Part shown: in pieces, positions 1 to 5,900 of the stretch
How the letters are laid out: each line of letters opens with the position of its first letter
Position numbering within the stretch: the stretch's first letter is position 1
NCBI GenBank assembly: GCA_030698575.1
Contig: JAUYMQ010000257.1
Location: forward strand, 1 to 6,128
From: Deltaproteobacteria bacterium
Lineage (GTDB): Bacteria; JAUYMQ01
DNA: 6,128 nt
Reading direction: 5' to 3'
Position numbers and translations under genes: made by a program
Notes under the pieces: model-generated
Database searches by the model: none
What the model was told of the DNA's origin: nothing
The model's input: the letters and a program-made list of their open reading frames with translations, nothing else

Positions 1-1
1 C

Positions 2-430
2 CTCCCGGTGACGCTGCGCACCGTCGAGAAGGAGGTGGGGGTAAGCAATCGCATTTCCAGCTTCGTCATCCCCATGGGCGCGACCATCAACATGGACGGC
101 ACGGCGCTCTACGAGTGCGTCGGTGTGATCTTCATCTCGCAAGTGCTCGGCATCCCGCTGGGCTTCGAGGCCCAGGCGGTGGTCGTGATTACGGCGCTGC
201 TCGCCTCCATCGGGGCGGCGGGCATCCCGTCGGCGGGGCTCGTGATGATCTTCATCGTGACCGAGGCGGTGAACCTCACCGGTCCCGAGGTTGCGCTGAT
301 CGTCGGCACGATGCTGGCCATCGACCGGCCGCTGGACATGTTCCGGACGATGGTGAACGTCTTCAGCGACTCCTGCGGCGCGGCGATCATCGCCCGCTCG
401 GAGGGAGAAACGGAGGTCGACGCGGGGTGA
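2..430 (+). CDS. Dicarboxylate/amino acid:cation symporter (SLC1/DAACS family), C-terminal part
   Basis: This is the 3' part of an inner-membrane secondary transporter that takes up glutamate, aspartate or C4-dicarboxylates with Na+ or H+. The reading frame is open from base 2, and the true start lies outside the window. The 142 visible residues hold the family's transport core. The TM7 motif NMDGT is at bases 89-103, a glycine-rich HP2 re-entrant loop (GIPSAGL) follows at about 223-243, and TM8 carries IDRPLDMFRTMVNV at 320-361. By alignment from memory with archaeal GltPh, the aspartates at D390, D394 and D405, the substrate-binding R397 and N401 all have counterparts here. The arginine favours an acidic substrate, but the exact substrate cannot be read from this fragment. 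The short hydrophilic tail (SEGETEVDAG) is a normal end. The next gene starts 16 bases downstream on the same strand. Confidence 0.95.
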   Translation, partial: LPVTLRTVEKEVGVSNRISSFVIPMGATINMDGTALYECVGVIFISQVLGIPLGFEAQAVVVITALLASIGAAGIPSAGLVMIFIVTEAVNLTGPEVALIVGTMLAIDRPLDMFRTMVNVFSDSCGAAIIARSEGETEVDAG

Positions 431-446
431 GGCTCGACGTGAATTC

Positions 447-1958
447 ATGACCGCCCTGAACCGGATCCGCGCCGACCTCGAGGGATACCTCCGGGAAGCC
501 GAGGCCATCACCTACCGGAACCACGCGGGACTGTCGGAGGAGGCAGGGCTCGCCTCGCTCCACGCGCGCCACCCGCTTGTTTTCGATCCGGAAAGTCTTC
601 GCGCAGTCGAAGAAGCGCTTGCGGCGGCCGGAAGCGAGGATGCGGGCACGGCCGGGGGAGCGAAGGCGTCCGAACGGTTTCGCCTGGAACTGCTGCGGGA
701 AACGCTCGCGCAGACAGCCGTCGAGAAGGAGACCGACGCGGTCAGCGACGGCATCCTGGAGGCCGAGGCAGGGGCCGAGGTCGCGGAGCCTGGCGGCAAA
801 CTACCCTACCGGAGCGTGGGCGCGGCGATTTCGGCGGAGCCGGTGCGCGCCCGCCGGCAGGCGCTCGAGGCCGGACGCGCGGGCGTGTTGCGGGAGCTGG
901 AGCCCCGGTATCGCGCCTGGTGGGATCGCACGCGGGAGGGGTGCCAGGCGATCGGCCGCGCGGATCTCGCCGCGCTCGTCTCGGACACCGCTCTCGTCGA
1001 TCTCGATGCGCTCGCCGCCGAAGCGGCGGCGTTTCTTCGCGCGACGGAAGATCTCTATCGGGACTACCTCGGCTGGCTTGCCGGAAAGCGGCTCGGGCTC
1101 AAGCCCGGTGAACTCGAGAGCCACGATCTCCACCACCTCTTCTACCTGCCGGAGAGTCGCGCAACCTACTCTTCGCGGAACCTGACCGATCTCGCGCGCC
1201 GCAGCATGGGCGAGATGAATCTTTCGCTCGAGGCCGATGGCCGGATCTCGCTCGACGTCGAGGCGAGGCCGGGCAAATCTTCGCGGGCCTTCTGCGCCCG
1301 GCTGGCGGTTCCGTCGCGCATTGTCCTGGTGATCTACCCGCGCGGCGGCGTCGACGACTACCAGGCGTTCTTCCACGAGCTGGGCCATGCGCAGCACTTC
1401 GCGCACACCGATCCCGGGCTGCCCTTCGAGCTGCGCGATCTCGACGACAGCGCCGTGACTGAGGCCTGGGCCTTCACGCTGCAGTCGCTGCCGGAGGATC
1501 CGGGCTGGGTCGCGGCCCTCCTGGGCGAGAAGCCGGGGAGCGATTTCTTCCGGACGCTGAAGCTGGCCAAGCTGTTTCTGGTGCGGCGCTATGCCGCGAA
1601 GATTGCTTACGAGCTTTCGCTCTGGCGCGCGGAGAAGCTCGAGGATTATCCGGCGCGATACCAGGAGGCGCTCCAGCAGGCGACGTCGGCGCGGTATCCG
1701 CGAGAGGGCTACCTGGCCGACGTCGATCCGTTCTTCTACGTGGCACGCTACCTTCGGGGGTGGATGCTCGCGTCGCAGATCAGCGAGGCGCTGCGGGAGC
1801 GTTTCGACGAGGGGTGGTTTTGCCGCGGGGACACCGGCACATGGCTGCGCGAGCAGTGGCGCGTGGGCGCCATCCGCGCCGAGACTCTGTCGGCCACGCT
1901 CGGCGCCCCCCGCCTCGACGCCGCCGCCCTCACCCGCGAGTTCCTCGCCGCCTTTTAA
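447..1958 (+). CDS. M3-like zinc metallopeptidase (HELGH, gluzincin type)
   Basis: A 503-residue, probably cytosolic metallopeptidase; no signal peptide or membrane segment is visible. The zinc site is HELGH at residues 310-314 (bases 1374-1388), and the third ligand is probably E339 in the stretch VTEAWAF. The 25-residue step from the second His to this Glu equals that of M3 oligopeptidases such as neurolysin and thimet oligopeptidase, as I recall them. A Tyr-rich segment near 429-435 (FFYVARY) may supply the substrate-binding tyrosines of that fold; this is inferred. The protein is shorter than classical M3 enzymes (about 600-700 residues), and its N-terminal 300 residues are a helical, Glu/Ala/Arg-rich region I cannot assign to a named subfamily. 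The start at 447 is the first ATG in a good position. Only a weak GTGAGG lies upstream, at 426-431, overlapping the preceding stop, so translation may be coupled to the symporter gene. The stop codon lies inside the repeat at 1955-2021. Substrate unknown. Confidence 0.85.
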   Translation: MTALNRIRADLEGYLREAEAITYRNHAGLSEEAGLASLHARHPLVFDPESLRAVEEALAAAGSEDAGTAGGAKASERFRLELLRETLAQTAVEKETDAVSDGILEAEAGAEVAEPGGKLPYRSVGAAISAEPVRARRQALEAGRAGVLRELEPRYRAWWDRTREGCQAIGRADLAALVSDTALVDLDALAAEAAAFLRATEDLYRDYLGWLAGKRLGLKPGELESHDLHHLFYLPESRATYSSRNLTDLARRSMGEMNLSLEADGRISLDVEARPGKSSRAFCARLAVPSRIVLVIYPRGGVDDYQAFFHELGHAQHFAHTDPGLPFELRDLDDSAVTEAWAFTLQSLPEDPGWVAALLGEKPGSDFFRTLKLAKLFLVRRYAAKIAYELSLWRAEKLEDYPARYQEALQQATSARYPREGYLADVDPFFYVARYLRGWMLASQISEALRERFDEGWFCRGDTGTWLREQWRVGAIRAETLSATLGAPRLDAAALTREFLAAF

Positions 1959-2021
1959 GTGGGACAGTCCCCCTTAATAAGAGGGACTGTCCCAGTTAAT
2001 AAGGGGGACTGTCCCACTTAA
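1955..2021. repeat. Three-unit GGGAC palindromic repeat filling an intergenic gap
   Basis: The outer arms, 1955-1976 and 2000-2021, are a perfect 22-base inverted repeat; the left arm begins TTAAGTGGGACAGTCCCC. A third unit (GAGGGACTGTCCCAGTT, 1981-1997) sits between them in the same orientation as the right arm. AT-rich TTAATAA-type spacers separate the units. Each unit contains its own small palindrome, GGGACnGTCCC. The arrangement resembles REP/BIME-type or other non-autonomous palindromic elements, some of which are moved by RAYT (IS200-like) transposases. No transposase is in the window, so that link is inference. The element contributes the TAA stop of the peptidase gene (1956-1958) and the A of the ATG of the next gene (2021). 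As RNA it would form a long stem and might end or attenuate transcription. Confidence 0.9.
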
Positions 2022-3385
2022 TGTCTATTGATTTCGGGTACTTGGAGAGCGTTTTGCCGGAGGACGTGGCCGGGATCGGGCGCGTGCTGCAGGCGGGCGG
2101 GCATGCGGCCTGGCTCGTGGGCGGCTCTGTGCGCGATTTGCTGCTCGGGCGCGAGCCGCGCGACTGGGACATCGCGACAGACGCGCCGGCGGAGTACCTG
2201 GAAGCGAAGTTCCCGCGCGTGGAGCGGGTGGGGGCGCACACGCCCGCCTTCCTGGTATTCGCCGCGCCGGGAGCGCCGCCGCGGGAAGTGAGCCTGCTGC
2301 GCGGGGAGACGATCGAAGCGGATCTAGCCCGGCGCGACTTCACAATCAACGCGCTGGCGCTGGCGCTTCCCCTCGAAGCGGGCGCCACGGACGCCAGCGT
2401 AATCGACCTCTACGGTGGACTCGCCGATCTCGAGGCGCGCGTGCTGCGCGCGGTGGGCGACGCCGATGCGCGCTTCGACGAAGATCCCCTCCGCCCGCTC
2501 CGCGGCGTGCGCCTCGAGGCCGAGCTGGGCTTCGCGCCCGAGTCCGCCACGCTGCGCGCGATGGAACGCCACGGCCCGCGCGCGGGCAGCGCCGCGCCGG
2601 AGCGCCTGCGCGAGGAAATTCTGCGCTGTCTCGCCTGCGAGAAGCCCTCGCACGCCATCGGCCGAATGCGTGAGACAGGGATGCTCGCGGTGCTCCTCCC
2701 CGAGGTCGCGGCGATGGTCCGGGTGGCGCAGCCGGCGCGCTATCACAAGCTCGACGTCTACCACCACACGCTGGCGGCCCTCGATTTCCTCGCCGAGGAC
2801 CCTGCTGCGGACGCCTACCTCCGGTTTGCAGTCCTCTACCACGACGCCGGCAAACCGGCGACGCTGACGCTTCGCGACGGCGAGCCCAGCTTCATCGGGC
2901 ATGAGAAGGAAGGGGCCCAGCTCGCCGAAGCGCGCTGCGAGGCGCTGCGCTTTCCGGCGCGTGAGACGGCCCGCATCGGCGCATTGGTGCTGCACCACCT
3001 CGTCCGCTACACGCTCCGCTGGTCGGACCGCACCGTGCGGCGGTTCATGCGGCGCGTGACGCCCGCCCTGCTTCCCGATCTCATGAAGCTCTACGCCGCC
3101 GACATGCGGGCCAAGGATCCAGAGCGCTACAAGGTGATCTCCGTGCCCGTGGAAGTAGCCGCGCTCTCGGTCCGCATCAGGGAAATGGAGCGCGCGGGGG
3201 ACGCGCTCTCGATTCACGACCTCGTCATCGCGGGAGAGGACGTGATGCGCGCGCTCGATGTTCCGGCCGGCCCCGCGGTCGGTGCGGCGCTCGAGGCGCT
3301 CCTCGAACAAGTCATCGCCGATCCGGCCCTCAACGAGCGAGACAAGCTGCTCGCGCTCCTGGCGCGGATGAAGACGGCCGGATGA
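2021..3385 (+). CDS. cca: CCA tRNA nucleotidyltransferase / poly(A) polymerase family protein with HD domain
   Basis: A 454-residue class II nucleotidyltransferase, expected to add CCA (or only CC or only A) to tRNA 3' ends in the cytoplasm. The catalytic head is clear: GGSVRD at residues 34-39, the metal-binding DWD at 48-50, a probable third carboxylate at E89, and RRDFTINA at 104-111, followed by the DEDPLRPLRG segment typical of the neck domain and a PERLREEIL helix. A C-terminal HD phosphohydrolase-type domain follows, with YHH at 247-249, HD at 274-275 (YHDAGKP), H294 in FIGHE, and HH further on in VLHHL. E. coli Cca also carries an HD domain with phosphatase and phosphodiesterase activity. 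The sequence does not settle whether this is a full CCA enzyme, a CC- or A-adding enzyme, or a poly(A) polymerase. The ATG at 2021 begins on the last base of the upstream repeat and has no clear Shine-Dalgarno sequence; an in-frame TTG at 2042 is a possible alternative. Confidence 0.9.
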   Translation: MSIDFGYLESVLPEDVAGIGRVLQAGGHAAWLVGGSVRDLLLGREPRDWDIATDAPAEYLEAKFPRVERVGAHTPAFLVFAAPGAPPREVSLLRGETIEADLARRDFTINALALALPLEAGATDASVIDLYGGLADLEARVLRAVGDADARFDEDPLRPLRGVRLEAELGFAPESATLRAMERHGPRAGSAAPERLREEILRCLACEKPSHAIGRMRETGMLAVLLPEVAAMVRVAQPARYHKLDVYHHTLAALDFLAEDPAADAYLRFAVLYHDAGKPATLTLRDGEPSFIGHEKEGAQLAEARCEALRFPARETARIGALVLHHLVRYTLRWSDRTVRRFMRRVTPALLPDLMKLYAADMRAKDPERYKVISVPVEVAALSVRIREMERAGDALSIHDLVIAGEDVMRALDVPAGPAVGAALEALLEQVIADPALNERDKLLALLARMKTAG

Positions 3386-3422
3386 AATCGGCCGGATAGA
3401 TTCGGAACGAACGTGACGGACC

Positions 3423-3431
3423 TGCTAGGAT
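3423..3431 (+). promoter_or_regulatory. Possible extended -10 promoter for the small TPR gene
   Basis: TGCTAGGAT matches the extended -10 pattern TGnTAnnAT. Transcription would start near 3438, giving a leader of about 20 bases that ends in the GGGAGG ribosome binding site at 3447-3452. No good -35 box lies at the normal distance; the nearest, TTCGGA at 3401-3406, is weak and 19 bases away. It lies in the 72-base gap after the tRNA nucleotidyltransferase stop, so the TPR gene could be expressed separately. It is a pattern match only. Confidence 0.35.
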
Positions 3432-3457
3432 GAACGACCATCAATCGGGAGGACGAC

Positions 3458-3781
3458 ATGGCGAGCGCGAAGGAACTGACTGACCAGGGCTTCAATCTCT
3501 ACGCGAAGGGCGAAATGGACAGCGCCATCGCGTTGCTGAAGCAGGCCATTGCGACCGATCCCGACTACCTCGAGGCGCACCGCACCATCGCCATGTGCTA
3601 CGGCAAGAAGAAGATGCTCGATGAAGCCGTCGCCGCCGCAAACCGCATGATCGAGATCGACCCGAACGACAACCTCGCCTACGTGAGCCTGTCCATCTTC
3701 CTCCAGCGGCAGGGAAAGATCCCCGAGGCCGAGGCGGCCATGGCCAAGGCCACCGCCGTGCAGTCAAGCGCGAAGAAGTGA
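3458..3781 (+). CDS. Small tetratricopeptide-repeat (TPR) protein
   Basis: A 107-residue protein made almost entirely of three TPR units, at about residues 5-38, 38-71 and 72-102. Each shows the usual helix pair with conserved small and aromatic positions, and the first two end in a DPD/DPN turn (for example AIATDPDY and MIEIDPND). It has no signal peptide, membrane segment or enzymatic domain, so a cytosolic scaffold or adaptor role in protein-protein contacts is expected; the partner is unknown. The start is well supported by GGGAGG at 3447-3452, five bases before the ATG and much stronger than the signals of the neighbouring genes. The TGA stop lies inside a perfect 28-base palindrome (3779-3806), and the convergent gene ends 160 bases beyond. 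It is probably its own transcription unit. Confidence 0.85.
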   Translation: MASAKELTDQGFNLYAKGEMDSAIALLKQAIATDPDYLEAHRTIAMCYGKKKMLDEAVAAANRMIEIDPNDNLAYVSLSIFLQRQGKIPEAEAAMAKATAVQSSAKK

Positions 3782-3806
3782 CAGGAGCGCCATGGCGCTC
3801 CTGTCA
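3779..3806. terminator. Perfect 28-base palindrome at the end of the TPR gene, probable transcript-end hairpin
   Basis: From TGACAGGAGCGC to its mirror GCGCTCCTGTCA, every base pairs. As RNA this gives a GC-rich stem of about 12 bp with a CATG loop. It begins with the TGA stop of the TPR gene and merges at its right end with the CATTGCGAGG repeat (shared TGTCA). There is no T-run after the stem (the next bases are TTGCGAGG), so it is not a classical Rho-independent terminator. It may still act as a U-less terminator or as an mRNA 3'-end stabiliser. It is symmetric and so would work on both strands between these convergent genes. Confidence 0.55.
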
Positions 3807-3933
3807 TTGCGAGGCCCGAGGTCCCGCGCGAAGCGCGGGCCGAGAGAATCGTAACGACAGAGCGACGAAGCAATCTCCCGGCATGCGCGCAGGGGATTGC
3901 TTCGTCGGGCCTACGGCCCTCCTCGCAATGACA
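3802..3933. repeat. CATTGCGAGG palindromic element, copy 1 (full, with expanded left arm)
   Basis: The outer ends, TGTCATTGCGAGG (3802-3814) and its exact complement (3921-3933), enclose a second inverted pair, CGACGAAGCAATC (3863-3875) with GATTGCTTCGTCG (3895-3907). The right arm carries a small hairpin, GGGCC-TAC-GGCCC (3907-3919). The left arm is longer than in copy 3 and contains another hairpin, CCCGCGC-GAA-GCGCGGG (3823-3839). The element fills nearly the whole gap between two convergent genes and codes for nothing credible. It resembles a MITE- or REP-like non-autonomous element; no transposase is present in the window. Confidence 0.9.
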
Positions 3934-3941
3934 TGCGGGTT

Positions 3942-4904
3942 TCAGACAGGCGGAGCGCCGGCGCGTTCGGCGATGGCGGCGGCGCGCTCGGCGGCCGGCG
4001 AATCACCCCGGGCGCGGAACTCGCTGGCGATTCGCTGGGCGACGCGGCCGATCTCGGGAAGCAGCGCGCGTGACTCCACGCTGAGACCCTGCCGATCGGT
4101 AATCTCCTCGAAGGCATCCAGCGCCTCCCCAAGCTCACCGGCGTAGAAGAGCGACATCCCCCGCGAAAACGAGAGCAGCGACGGCAGTGCCGGGTCACCG
4201 AAGCCCGCCTCGATGCTGCGGAGGAAACACTCCTGCGCGCGGCCGTAGCGCGCACTCTCGAGATAACTCCGGCCCGTCGCCGCGAAACTCTGCCCGCGCC
4301 CGGCCGGATAGAGGACGTCGAAGGGGTGATCGCCGGGCTCGTCGCCGAAGATGCGCCCGATAATTAACGGCTGCTCGTGGAAGAAGCGCAGTAGCAGCCC
4401 GTTCGAGCGGAAGTCGGGCAGAAGTGATTTCAGCTGCTCCGTCGCCTCGCGGAACAGATTGTGGGTCTCCTCCATCCCCTCGGCGAACCCACGCGCCGCC
4501 CGCTTCAAAATCGTATGGAGCTGCTGGAGGAAGTCCTCCTCGTTCTTCGTGCGCTCCGCCTTCGACTCGAGCGCCCTCCCCTGCTGGCCGTACACCTGAA
4601 GCTGGTAGAGGTTCTCGCGGAGCTTCATGGCCTCGTGAAAGATAGTGCCGATGGTGAGATCGAAGAGCTGCTCCTTCTCGATGGCGGCCGAGGTGTCGCG
4701 GCGGAACAGCGCGTGACAGCTCTGCTTGGCCTCGAAGAGAATGCTCTTTCCCTTGTCGTCGATGAAGGGCTCGATATCCTCGAAGGTCAGATTGTCCTGG
4801 CGGTAGGCGCCGTAGATCTCCTCGAAGCGCGCCGCGGCCGAAAGATAGGCCGACACGACCTCGACCATTCTCCGTTGTCGTTCGCGTTTCTCCCGGTCGA
4901 ACAT
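3942..4904 (-). CDS. Uncharacterised helical protein with C-terminal TPR-like repeats
   Basis: A 320-residue protein I do not recognise as a named family. It starts with a very charged stretch (MFDREKRERQRR) and continues as predicted alpha helix, with no signal peptide or membrane segment. Residues about 207-238 and 243-272 read as two TPR-like helix pairs (GRSYLESARYGRAQECFLRS; FSRGMSLFYAGELGEALDAF), and residues about 276-320 may be a third, degenerate unit. The N-terminal 200 residues have no motif I can name. I chose the ATG at 4904 because it lies 7 bases after the TAG of the MaoC gene (4912), as expected for translational coupling. The longer open frame to 4991 adds an arginine-rich stretch inside the MaoC coding region that looks spurious. 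A weak AAGGG lies near 4916-4920. Its position in the same operon suggests a link with the hydratase pair, but no role can be stated. Its TGA stop lies 8 bases from repeat copy 1. Confidence 0.75.
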   Translation of the reverse strand: MFDREKRERQRRMVEVVSAYLSAAARFEEIYGAYRQDNLTFEDIEPFIDDKGKSILFEAKQSCHALFRRDTSAAIEKEQLFDLTIGTIFHEAMKLRENLYQLQVYGQQGRALESKAERTKNEEDFLQQLHTILKRAARGFAEGMEETHNLFREATEQLKSLLPDFRSNGLLLRFFHEQPLIIGRIFGDEPGDHPFDVLYPAGRGQSFAATGRSYLESARYGRAQECFLRSIEAGFGDPALPSLLSFSRGMSLFYAGELGEALDAFEEITDRQGLSVESRALLPEIGRVAQRIASEFRARGDSPAAERAAAIAERAGAPPV

Positions 4905-4911
4905 CGCGCGG

Positions 4912-5346
4912 CTATCCCTTCGAGGGGAGCGCCACCACGCCCTCGCCCTTCGTCGTGACCGTCCCCTTCTGGGTGGTCGTCTGGATTTCACAAAGCACGC
5001 GGTTCTCGCCGTCTTCCTGGTACTTCTTCACGATCTTCCCGGCCGCCACGACCTCGTCGCCCGGCTCGGTCATGGCTGTGAAGCGCACGCTCACCTTCCG
5101 CACGTTCTGGAGCCCCGCCCAGCCCGCCAGGAACTGCCCGGCGAAGCCCATCGAGAGCATGCCGTGGGCGATGACACCGTTCGGCATGCCGGCCATCTGC
5201 GCGAAGCCGTCATCGGTGTGAAGCAGGTTGTAGTCGTGGCTCGCGCCGGCGTACTGCAGGAGCTGCACCTTCGTGATCCCCGGCTGCGTCGCCGGGGGTA
5301 TCTCGTCGCCCTCGTTCACGTCTTCGAAGTAGATCTTATCGGCCAT
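4912..5346 (-). CDS. MaoC-family (R)-specific hydratase/dehydratase, hot-dog fold
   Basis: A 144-residue single hot-dog protein of the MaoC dehydratase type, expected to hydrate trans-2-enoyl-CoA/ACP to the (R)-3-hydroxyacyl form, or to catalyse the reverse reaction, in the cytosol. The hydratase motif is present: ASHDYNLLHTDDGFA at residues 35-49, with catalytic D38 and H43 spaced as in PhaJ (D31/H36 there, as I recall), followed by IAHGMLSMGF from residue 59. The C-terminal half has the expected strand pattern (FTAMTEPGDEVVAAGKIVKK). The start at 5346 is supported by GAGGAG at 5356-5361, nine bases upstream. It lies 69 bases after the FAS1-like partner gene and is followed almost at once by the 320-residue TPR-like gene. 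The pair resembles HadA/HadB-type and steroid/fatty-acid heterodimeric dehydratases. The substrate chain (fatty acid, polyhydroxyalkanoate, polyketide or sterol) cannot be decided here. Confidence 0.9.
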   Translation of the reverse strand: MADKIYFEDVNEGDEIPPATQPGITKVQLLQYAGASHDYNLLHTDDGFAQMAGMPNGVIAHGMLSMGFAGQFLAGWAGLQNVRKVSVRFTAMTEPGDEVVAAGKIVKKYQEDGENRVLCEIQTTTQKGTVTTKGEGVVALPSKG

Positions 5347-5368
5347 CGGTGGTTTCTCCTCGGGCGAA

Positions 5369-5407
5369 GGGGATTGCTTCGTCGCGCCGCTCCTCGCAAT
5401 GACATGC
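5369..5407. repeat. CATTGCGAGG element, copy 2 (right half only)
   Basis: Only the right arm is present: GGGGATTGCTTCGTCG (5369-5384), then CGCCG, then CTCCTCGCAATGACATGC. The matching left arm is absent, so no long hairpin can form here. The inner hairpin of the full copies (GGGnC-TAC-GnCCC) is also missing, replaced by a shorter CGCCG linker. It lies between the two hot-dog genes, just after the stop of the upstream one, and ends 8 bases before the ribosome binding site position of neither gene, leaving the downstream GAGGAG at 5356-5361 intact. Confidence 0.85.
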
Positions 5408-5415
5408 GCGCCCTG

Positions 5416-5859
5416 TCAGGGCCGCTGGATGATCGTCGAGCGGCCGACGAAGGCGACGGAGCCGTCGGGGCGGCGCCCGGTCGACTCGGTCTTGACCATG
5501 ATCATCGCGCCGCTCTTCCCTTCCTTGGTGTAGATGTCCGCCACCCGGCTCTTGATCCGGAGCACGTCGCCCGCGACGAGCGGCTTTGGCGCCTCGTACT
5601 CCTGCGAGCCGTGGACCAGCTTCGTGAAGTCGAAGCCGACCTTGTCACGGAGCTTCGCGTCCTGCGCGTCGCGGAAGGTTGTCGGAAAGGTCGGCGGCGC
5701 CGGCACGTCGGCAAAACCCGCCGCCTTCGCGGCCTCCCGGTCGAAATAGATCGGGTTCTTCTCGCCGAGCGCCAGTGCGAACCACTTGATCGACACACGA
5801 TCGACCTCGTGCACGGTCTCCTCGGTTTCGAACCCCACGCTGTCCATGTTGATGCTCAT
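5416..5859 (-). CDS. FAS1-like dehydratase (MaoC N-type) hot-dog subunit, probably non-catalytic
   Basis: A 147-residue hot-dog protein of the MaoC_dehydrat_N/FAS1-like type. The diagnostic pieces are the helix segment WFALALGEKNPIYFD (residues 26-40), the AAKAAGF stretch, and the APPTF signature at 54-58. At the positions of the catalytic Asp and His of true MaoC hydratases (D-x4-H) it has E33 and Y38, so it probably cannot act alone. Such proteins usually pair with a complete MaoC subunit, as mycobacterial HadA does with HadB, and a complete MaoC gene lies directly downstream. It would then shape the acyl-chain pocket of a cytosolic heterodimer; this is inferred from the family. The start at 5859 is supported by AAGGAG at 5870-5875, ten bases upstream. 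A second in-frame ATG four codons later is less well placed. The gap upstream holds repeat copy 3. Confidence 0.9.
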   Translation of the reverse strand: MSINMDSVGFETEETVHEVDRVSIKWFALALGEKNPIYFDREAAKAAGFADVPAPPTFPTTFRDAQDAKLRDKVGFDFTKLVHGSQEYEAPKPLVAGDVLRIKSRVADIYTKEGKSGAMIMVKTESTGRRPDGSVAFVGRSTIIQRP

Positions 5860-5900
5860 CGGGTTACGACTCCTTCCTTGGTGATCCTGCGTAAACTTCC

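Noticed and set aside
801-1406. Minus-strand open frame of 201 codons opposite the peptidase gene
   Set aside because: Its composition is that of a complement of a high-GC gene, it has no recognisable domain, and the plus frame carries the HELGH site.
2324-3310. Long minus-strand open frame (328 codons) opposite the tRNA nucleotidyltransferase gene
   Set aside because: It is a high-GC shadow with an Arg/Ala/Gly-rich, motif-free product, while the plus-strand frame shows complete catalytic and HD motifs.
3375-3402. Short tandem of CGGCCGGAT after the end of the tRNA nucleotidyltransferase gene, able to form a 6-bp stem
   Set aside because: The stem is short, the loop is 8 bases and no T-run follows. 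The match between units breaks after nine bases, so I do not call it a terminator or a repeat.
3802-3933. CRISPR array or phage attachment site as explanation of the repeated sequences
   Set aside because: The copies are inverted-arm palindromes of variable length at gene ends, without regular spacers, cas genes, integrase or tRNA target.
3778-4146. Plus-strand open frame across repeat copy 1 and the end of the minus-strand TPR-like gene
   Set aside because: It translates the palindromic repeat and then the antisense of a credible gene; there is no ribosome binding site or protein motif.
4905-4991. N-terminal extension of the 320-residue minus-strand protein up to 4991
   Set aside because: The added 29 residues are mostly Arg, Pro and Ser, overlap the MaoC coding sequence in another frame, and lack a better ribosome binding site than the ATG at 4904.
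5876-5900. Promoter for the hot-dog pair in the short unique stretch between its ribosome binding site and repeat copy 3
   Set aside because: I found no -10/-35 combination on the minus strand that I could defend.
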